Shown one piece after another: positions 58,101-64,000 of a stretch of DNA of 64,000 bases. Source of the stretch: Galaxea fascicularis (Eukaryota > Cnidaria > Anthozoa > Scleractinia > Euphylliidae). Location of the stretch: the NCBI GenBank assembly GCA_948470475.1, contig OX419338.1:7531205-7595204 (forward strand), read 5' to 3'. The position numbers and the translations under genes were made by a program. Numbering within the stretch: position 1 is the first letter of the stretch; each line of letters opens with the position of its first letter. The notes under the pieces were generated by a model, which worked only from the letters and a program-made list of their open reading frames with translations, made no database searches and was not told where the DNA came from.

Positions 58101-60230
58101 TTTAGCCTGCTAATCCAGAAAAGGGATTATGTTGTCATCTTGGTTTAAACCTTTTCATCACTCATTGTCCTTTTCCGGGGCCTCTGAAAATAGGGCTTGG
58201 CACTTTCTTTGGCTTCTCCAGATGCTAAACTACAATCGGCATCAAAATTGTTGACACATTTACCTTTTCAATCCCCTATTCCGTCACCGTGATCCCTTTC
58301 CCCCCCCCCCCTCCCCCCAAACAATGTTGTGCGGCAATTGCTGTGATCTTGAGGTACAAACAAGCAACATTGGATGGGGGAGGGGGGGTCTTTTTCACAG
58401 TTTATTGCACGAAAAAAAGAGTGGTGTTATTTGGTGCACTAAAACTACTATAGGAACATGGTGTGTCAACCAATTGCTGCTGTTTGTAGGTACACTTTTA
58501 ACACCTTGTGTTTTCTTGGGTTTGGGCTGGTGAAAGCAAGTGTTTGAATGTCAAATTGGTTTTCACCACTGTTTATCATTTTTTCTTTCTTTTTTTAGGT
58601 GAAAGTGGTGTATGTCAGGAACATTTCACCAAACATCACAGAAGAAAAAATCCAGGAAGAGTTCAGCCAGTATGGTACTGTGGAACGAGTTAAGAAGATC
58701 AAAGATTATGCTTTCGTGCATTTTACAGAGCGAGAGGGTGCAATAAATGCCATAGAAGGACTTCACAACCAGGTCTGGGATGACATTGCAATTGATGTGT
58801 CCCTTGCAAAGCCGCAACCAGCAAACAAGGACAACAGGCGCAGAGGTGGTGGAATGGGAGCAGGTCCCCGTGGCAACCAACCTCGTGGTGGTGGGCCAAG
58901 AGGTAGAGGGCGTGGTCGTGGCGGTTATAACCAAGGGTACGATAACAGCGGTGGGTATGATTCCTATGGTGGTGGTGGCTATGATGACAGCAGTGGTTAT
59001 GACAGTTACTATGGTGATGGAGGTTATGGTGGCGGAGACTACAGTGGGGGTGGAAGTGGCTATGGTGGAGGTGGTTATGGTGGAAGTAGTTATAGTGGTG
59101 GAGGCTACGGAGGGGGTGGGTATGGTGGTGCCAATGGGGGAGACTACTCCAGTCGTGGTGGAGGAAGAGGTGGTCAGAGAGGCTCATTCCCTCGTGGTGG
59201 TCGAGGTGGACCAAGAGGAGGTGGATCAAGAGGTGGACCAAGGGGAGGTGCACGTGGTGGGCGTGGTGGTCCTGGTGGCAGGGGCGGACGTGGTGGTCCA
59301 CCTAGAGGAAGAGGAGGCACTGGAGGAGCTGGAGGGTTTGGTCCGCAGAAGCGCAAGTTTGGTGGTGATGGCTATCAGGGTGGTGCTAGTGGTTATCCTG
59401 AACCAAAGAGGTCTTACATGGATTACAGCAGCCAGGAGTATGGGCAGCAGGACCAGCAGTGGGGCCAGGATTATAGTTATGGTGACCAGGGAGAGCAGCA
59501 GTGGTACCAAGATAGTGGCACCTGGTCACAGCAGCAGTGGTAGTGGTCTAAACCCAGATTGGCAGCCATTCAACTTATCCAATCAGATTTGTGATTGATT
59601 CATTTTGTTTTGTTTGGAGCCCAATAATTTATTTTGCTGATTGGATTGGAAGTTGGGTCAAAAGAAACAAAGCTAAAAGAAAATGGCATATACATGTACT
59701 TTGAGGTCACAAAAAAGTGCGTTATTGTATTCAGCAAAAACTACTGAAAAAAGTCATGCAAACAAGCTTAAAGCTTTACAAAATGGATTTGCAGAAGCCA
59801 TTCAAGCAACATCATGTAAATTGCTTGCCATTTCAAGATTGTCCATCTAGTTTGCTTCAAAGTGTCTTCAAATTCCTGTTTTACATTTTTCGTGTTTTAT
59901 TTTTTATTTTAAAGTACCCAAAATATTGTAGATTAGCCAAAAACTATAACTTGTGGAGGAAAAATAGGAGAATGTTCTTCTCTGATTGATTTAATGGATT
60001 AAATATCTGCATTCTTAAAATCATTAAAATAAAAATTGCTACACAAAATTTTGCTAGCCACTAAAGCTGGCTTTAAAACAGTATGTTGTCCATTGATGTG
60101 TCCAAAACAAAGGTGAAATTGCATCAGGAAATTTATAGAAAAATTCGTGATGAAATTGCACCAAGAAATTTGATGAAGAAATTGTGGTGAAACCACCTTA
60201 GAAAATCATACAAAAGTTTGCAATAAAATG
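54737..60230 (+). CDS. SYNCRIP/hnRNP R-Q-type RNA-binding protein, paralog B
   Basis: Exons 54737-55159, 55851-56387 and 58599-59543 join in phase 0 to 634 residues. Domain order equals paralog A: acidic NURR-type domain (about 8-85), RRM1-RRM2 (about 145-310), RRM3 (about 322-392), then a longer Gly-rich tail with dense YGGGGY and RGG motifs. Intron positions and phases are identical to paralog A, and exon 2 is the same length (179 codons), so the two arose by an inverted duplication that kept introns. The C-terminus lacks [11 protein letters not shown] and is Gln/Trp/Tyr-rich ([15 protein letters not shown]). Candidate poly(A) signals are AATAAA at 60029 and 60222. Expected to bind RNA in nucleus and cytoplasm like the family. 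Any special role is inference. Confidence 0.9.
55851..56387 (+). CDS. SYNCRIP-B exon 2: RRM1 and RRM2
   Basis: 179 codons; acceptor TTACATCCCACAG, donor GCCAAG|GTGGGT. RNP motifs are [25 protein letters not shown] and NRGFAFLEY. All key aromatic positions are kept. Exon 2 opens with KGCCQ where paralog A has KVCCQ. Confidence 0.92.
56814..57437. mobile_element. TIR element in SYNCRIP-B intron 2
   Basis: CAGCGCTCCAAGCT and AGCTTGGAGCGCTG are perfect inverted ends 624 bp apart. Next to them GGCGACTGAATTAGCGGCGAAAG-type and GGTCGCCAAAAGGCGAC motifs pair. Confidence 0.6.
56946..57105. mobile_element. Nested MITE within 56814-57437
   Basis: AGGCTGTGCTCTAAG and CTAGAGCACAGCCC are inverted ends about 160 bp apart. 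The interior has TTGGGCACCC / GGGTGCCCAG. It lies entirely inside the larger TIR element. Confidence 0.55.
57577..57762. mobile_element. MITE in SYNCRIP-B intron 2
   Basis: TATAGACCACTTTCATAATGGC and GCCATTATGAAAGAGGTCTAT are inverted ends. Inside, ACATTCTTTTGT and ACAAAAGAATAT-like blocks pair. Confidence 0.65.
58295..58320. repeat. Poly-C run
   Basis: C10-T-C7 at about 58301-58318 in SYNCRIP-B intron 2 could form an i-motif/G-quadruplex pair. A GGGGGAGGGGGGG run follows at 58376-58388. Confidence 0.5.
58599..59543 (+). CDS. SYNCRIP-B exon 3: RRM3 and Gly-rich tail
   Basis: 314 codons plus stop; acceptor long T/C tract ...TTTTTTTAG. RRM3 has VVYVRNI and KDYAFVHF, then [18 protein letters not shown]. 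About 150 residues are GGY/RGG repeats of a phase-separation-prone type, followed by [16 protein letters not shown] and the Gln/Trp-rich end. Confidence 0.92.
   Translation: MKVVYVRNISPNITEEKIQEEFSQYGTVERVKKIKDYAFVHFTEREGAINAIEGLHNQVWDDIAIDVSLAKPQPANKDNRRRGGGMGAGPRGNQPRGGGPRGRGRGRGGYNQGYDNSGGYDSYGGGGYDDSSGYDSYYGDGGYGGGDYSGGGSGYGGGGYGGSSYSGGGYGGGGYGGANGGDYSSRGGGRGGQRGSFPRGGRGGPRGGGSRGGPRGGARGGRGGPGGRGGRGGPPRGRGGTGGAGGFGPQKRKFGGDGYQGGASGYPEPKRSYMDYSSQEYGQQDQQWGQDYSYGDQGEQQWYQDSGTWSQQQW
59650..59960 (+). repeat. Part of the SYNCRIP-B 3' UTR, duplicated downstream
   Basis: CATTTCAAGATTGTCCATCT, AGTTTGCTTCAAAG and GTAGATTAGCCAAAAA occur here and in the same order at 61690-61960. The copy lies about 2 kb downstream in direct orientation. 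Confidence 0.75.
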
Positions 60231-61238
60231 CATCAAGTCATATGAACCCTTAAAAAAAAGGGGGGAAAGCTCGTTTGAATTGAGAAAAAGATCATGGTTA
60301 AATTATTAAAGGCAACTTATCCAAAAGGCTCAAAAATTGACGTCTCATGCAGAGTGGCCGTTTTATGATGGTAAGTGTTGTTTAACATAGTTGTAATTTA
60401 ACTGTTAACAGTTGTTCAAAGCCCAATTAGTGTTAATCCTGGTAAAACTGTGATGACAATCTATAGGGAACCATAACAGTATTAACACCAATTGCGCTTC
60501 GAACAACTTGGCCCTGGGATAATAGCGGGAGTGGGTACCATTTTGTTGCAAAAGATCCAGTCCAGAGTGTCACCTCCATGCTTCTGATGATCAGGTGCTG
60601 GTGCTTGATACAGAGATATTGCGGTTAAGAATTTGTCTTTCCTCTGTTTTTGCGAACCTGTGTTCAATGGTTTTTGTTAAGCCAAATTTACCAAGAGTTG
60701 GTTAGCACGACATCTTTTTTGGTTTTTTACAGCATCAGAGAAATTCACACAAGCATGTGACAAGCAACTGGATACCACATTTCAGCAAACAATGTAACTT
60801 GAGAACAGCTTAACGTTTCAGGCGCAAATCGGTCTCGGCTCCAAATGTAGATGTTTTTATACGTAACAGTGTACTTCGGGTCTTCATCAGGGTCATTAGT
60901 ATCAGGTTTCTAAATGTTGTTATTGAAATCAACTTGAAGCTGTGAATTAACTCTCCTTCGCAGCCATCGCTTAAGCTCATCACACAATGCTCCCTCCTTC
61001 ACAGCATTGCATTAAGACTTTTCATTTTTGATGATCATTTCCTTTATTCTCATAACCTGTGTGTCAGCTGAAATGGTAATTACTGTAAGGAGAAAGTAGG
61101 GTCTGATCACTGTTGAGGCTTAAAAGGTTTAGGATTTCATCCATAGACCAGAACTTTATAATGAACACCCCCACACTTTTGAGGATTTCATTTGCAGACT
61201 TGAAAGGTATTGCCACCTCACATAGTATTATGAACTTT

Positions 61239-61412
61239 TGCAAGTGAAGTGTGATCATCGCAGTAAATTTTCCAATTTAAGCAACTGGAAAGAAGAAGCC
61301 TGAAAAAATCAGGGCTTCAACGGGAACCTGTTGAAGCCCTGATTTTTTCAGGCTTCTTCTTTCCAGTTGCTTAAATTGGAAAATTTACTGCGATGATCAC
61401 ACTTCACTTGCA
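61239..61412. repeat. Near-perfect palindrome, 83-bp arms, 8-bp spacer
   Basis: TGCAAGTGAAGTGTGATCAT (61239) through GGGCTTCAAC (61321) is exactly or almost exactly inverted at 61330-61412, separated by GGGAACCT. The arm sequence (GAAGAAGCCTGAAAAAATCA) equals the tail type of the tRNA-derived SINEs. The structure is two SINE tails fused head to head. Confidence 0.85.
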
Positions 61413-61689
61413 TCTACAACCGCAGTACAAATATGAATTATTTCATATACACTTCACATCATTATGAACTTTTCCCACAGAAAAGTAAAATTCAGTGGCT
61501 GTTATTTAATACTCACACTTAGCACCAGTACAGACTCCAGAGCTAGAACAAGTGAAGAACACAGAAGCAATATGAGAAGTTACTGGTTAATGGCTTGCAT
61601 TTGCATGGTGACCTTTTATGCACAGAACAAAGCATTGTATTATAAAGCTGTTCATTAGCTTTCCTTAAAGTGATTCGTTCAGCCCTAAA

Positions 61690-61960
61690 AAGTTTAAAGA
61701 AAGTGGCATATAGATGTACTTTGATTCCACACTAAAGTGCGTTACTATTATATAGCCAAAAGCTACCGGAAAAAAGTAATGAGAAAAGCTTACAACTTTT
61801 CAGAATAGATTTGCAGAACAGCTTCCCATTTCAAGATTGTCCATCTAGTTTGCTTCAAAGAGTATTCAAATTCCTGTTTTACTTTTTTTTTTTCATGTTT
61901 GATTTTTTATTTTAAGGTACCCAAAATATCGTAGATTAGCCAAAAAATCCTACAACTATT
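61690..61960 (+). repeat. Second copy of the SYNCRIP-B 3' UTR segment
   Basis: Aligned by eye with 59650-59960. Longest identical block is CATTTCAAGATTGTCCATCT plus AGTTTGCTTCAAAG (61828-61861). No coding sequence accompanies it. Confidence 0.7.
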
Positions 61961-62040
61961 ACCCACAGACCAAAACATTGCAACCACATAAAGCTCAGTA
62001 CAAAGTACAAGCGAAAGGTACGGTTCATTGGCTCGCGTTT

Positions 62041-62243
62041 TACCCTTTAAACCCTAAGGGTGATCAGCATCAAGTTTCTCCTTGTAACACCAACGCTTGA
62101 TAAAACAGAGTTGTCACGAGAATTAAGGACAGGATCACACAAGGTGAATTTGCTTGATATATTACCAATTTCTCCCCACTGCTTCTAAGGAAATGTGTAG
62201 GGACAACAAATGGGAATATAAATTTTGATCTTGGGGTTTTACT
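62041..62243. mobile_element. MITE, copy 2 of the 35568-35777 family
   Basis: TACCCTTTAAACCCTAAGGG left end, GATCAGCATCAA, AGGATCACACAAGGTGAATT and GAAATGTGTAGGGACAAC in the same order as copy 1. The right terminus is partly eroded (TTGGGGTTTTACT). Confidence 0.65.
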
Positions 62244-62277
62244 GTGTGAATCCAAAAACCGTGAACACTTTGATTTG

Positions 62278-62460
62278 GGGTGCTTCCCTTTGGGATGATC
62301 CAGATCAGGATCAGTGATCCAAGATCACTCAGATCATGGCGCATCAAAGGAACCGAGAAATCCACTCTGAGCAAGGATCCTTCGGTTCCTTTGATGTGCC
62401 ATGATCCGAGTAATCTTGGATCACTGATCCTGATCTGGATCATCCCAAAGTAACGCACCC
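62278..62460. mobile_element. Foldback MITE (GGGTGC ends)
   Basis: GGGATGATCCAGATCAGGAT (about 62293) and ATCCTGATCTGGATCATCCC (about 62427-62446) are perfect partners. The outer GGGTGCTTCCCTTTG / CAAAGTAACGCACCC and the inner CATCAAAGGAACCGA / TCGGTTCCTTTGATG also pair. 183 bp. Confidence 0.75.
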
Positions 62461-62504
62461 TTAATTTTGATTTTTGTGCAGCAACCAAACAGAAGCGACA
62501 TAAG

Positions 62505-62705
62505 AGGCCTTCCAAGGGGTTTGAGCGACAAGCGACATTGCGTCAAAATATGGCGACAATTTGTTACCAAAGTACCGACAGCCGACAGAAGTTGACACGA
62601 AAGAAGCGACAATTTACGAAAACGACAATTTCCTCCGCTGGTCAGGCGACAAAGGTACACAAAAGGATGCGACAAGGCGACAAGACTACCCCCCTTGGAA
62701 GGCCT
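62505..62705. mobile_element. MITE with AGGCCTTCCAAGGGG ends and GCGACA repeats
   Basis: AGGCCTTCCAAGGGG and CCCCTTGGAAGGCCT are inverted ends 200 bp apart. The interior repeats GCGACA or CGACAA about ten times. Frames on both strands through it are artefacts. Confidence 0.65.
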
Positions 62706-64000
62706 CACATAAAACCACAAACGAATTACCGTTACTGTTTGCGGTTTAGTTTTCTCGCGCGTGATTGGCTTTTTAGCTGAAACAATGACATTCCATAAAT
62801 ATTTCTGGCGTTCACGGTTTTTGGATTCTCAAAAAGTAACAACCACCTTGTACAGCATAATAAGCAGCAACCCGGCTACATACCCGTGCTACTCCGATTT
62901 TCTCTGCAAACTTGAAAGTTGGAAGCACGTTGTACAGCGTTGTACACGACAGCACAGGAAATTGCAACTTGTCAATTTTCATTTGAATTGTAACGCCCAC
63001 TATAAGCACCGTTTGAAAACTCTCTGTAAATGGTCGCGTAGGGTTTTGTCCACTCTCGAATTAGAAACAGCTTGTATGGCAAACTTTAAGAGTGGTCTAC
63101 TCGGTAGCCTTCATTAGAAAAGCCGGAGAGCTAAGATACACCAAGGATGTTTAAACTTCGTCAATCTGTGCAACATTTGTGAATACCTTTGGTCTTAGTA
63201 TTGGTACTACAAATGAGTGTGATCCTTTTAGAACATACTGACTTCCAAAACTGAATTTCTACCATGGAAAAAAGGGAACAGAAGTAAAAATGTAGTCGGT
63301 TAGCAAACTTCAACACGTGGTCGTGGACTTGCACTCGGTCTGGTGGTTAGTTATGAGTCCATGGAAGTTAAACATAACTCGGATAACTTCTCACATAGTA
63401 TCGATTTGGCAGTTGCTGTTGAGCGGTTCTGTGCGTTGGAGATAAGGTTGATGCCAAGAGCCGTTCGAAACTCGTCGTTTTTCAATTGAAACGAAATAGA
63501 TTTTCTTTCAGGAAACCGCGGGTTACCGGATGGAGGGCTTTCCTTATTTCACTGAAATTACGCAATAGCCTCTTTGGTGACTTGTTTCTATTCTTACATG
63601 CGTGTGATTTAAATGTAACCTAAGGAATAATTAGACGTTGGTTACACCTCGGAATACGTGCTAAATCTTGCAGTACTTTTTTATTCTGCAGGGGAGCTGT
63701 TGTAGCCGTTTTCGATTGCACAGCGAATAACCTTTTCCCTTTATGTGTTTATTTATCGACATATTCCAACTTTTCCTGTGCGGTAACCGGGTCGGACTGT
63801 GCTTCCCCTTACCCTATTAGGCGTACTGTGCACGACATTCCTGCCGTGTCTCTCCAGTAACTCATAGCTCTAGAACCTCTCTTAGAAACACTACCTTGTA
63901 GTTGCGACCTGCAATGTTCTATTTTAAGAGACACTCGTGTGTAATTTCGATAACCCAAACATGTGTTTGCAACTATAGAGCGCTTAACCCTTAAATCCTA
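62706..64000. other. Intergenic, no gene recognised
   Basis: The 118-codon frame 62761-63117 (plus) contains no known domain and has no clear splice or promoter context. A TTCTGCAG acceptor-like site lies at about 63692. Nothing else can be supported. Confidence 0.35.

Overview
This is eukaryotic, intron-containing, A+T-rich DNA. It is most likely from a hexacoral (stony coral or close relative). Genes are compact and cnidarian-like: a single-exon class A GPCR, a Vps62-domain protein coded in one exon, and SYNCRIP/hnRNP R-type genes built from three large exons. The intergenic DNA is packed with foldback/MITE elements, tRNA-derived SINEs, 5'-truncated LINEs and Penelope-like remnants of the kind seen in anthozoan genomes. 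No search was run. Family names rest on motif recognition and remembered homologs.

Layout, left to right. 0-2.5 kb: tRNA-like fragment, a TA-flanked MITE and an antisense LINE 3' end. 2.5-3.4 kb: GPCR on the minus strand, with its 5' end tandemly duplicated and followed by a hairpin. 4-28 kb: no intact gene seen; this is a repeat graveyard with a LINE RT fragment inside a long-TIR element, a SINE with target-site duplications, a Penelope-like 3' end, a piggyBac-like remnant, about ten foldback elements and a nested MITE-in-MITE. 28.2-29.4 kb: Vps62-domain gene, plus strand. 29.7-34.3 kb: repeats, including a 190-bp Penelope-type palindrome. 34.5-44.5 kb: amino-terminal exons of a minus-strand gene that I identify as MMS22L (replication-fork and homologous-recombination repair, partner of TONSL). 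Seven exons join in phase for 283 codons. Their introns hold a 550-bp polypyrimidine tract, SINE, MITE and LINE insertions. 45-49 kb: foldback elements. 49.6-60.2 kb: two SYNCRIP/hnRNP R-Q paralogs head to head across a 750-bp gap. 60-64 kb: a second copy of part of the SYNCRIP-B 3' UTR, a near-perfect 83-bp-arm palindrome and several MITEs.

The strongest biological content is the divergent SYNCRIP pair, which has identical intron positions, probably a shared promoter and divergent C-termini, and the MMS22L gene, which no single ORF reveals. I see no operon-like or defence-like system. The most unusual structural material is the set of palindromic and nested transposon structures and the duplicated 3' UTR segment.
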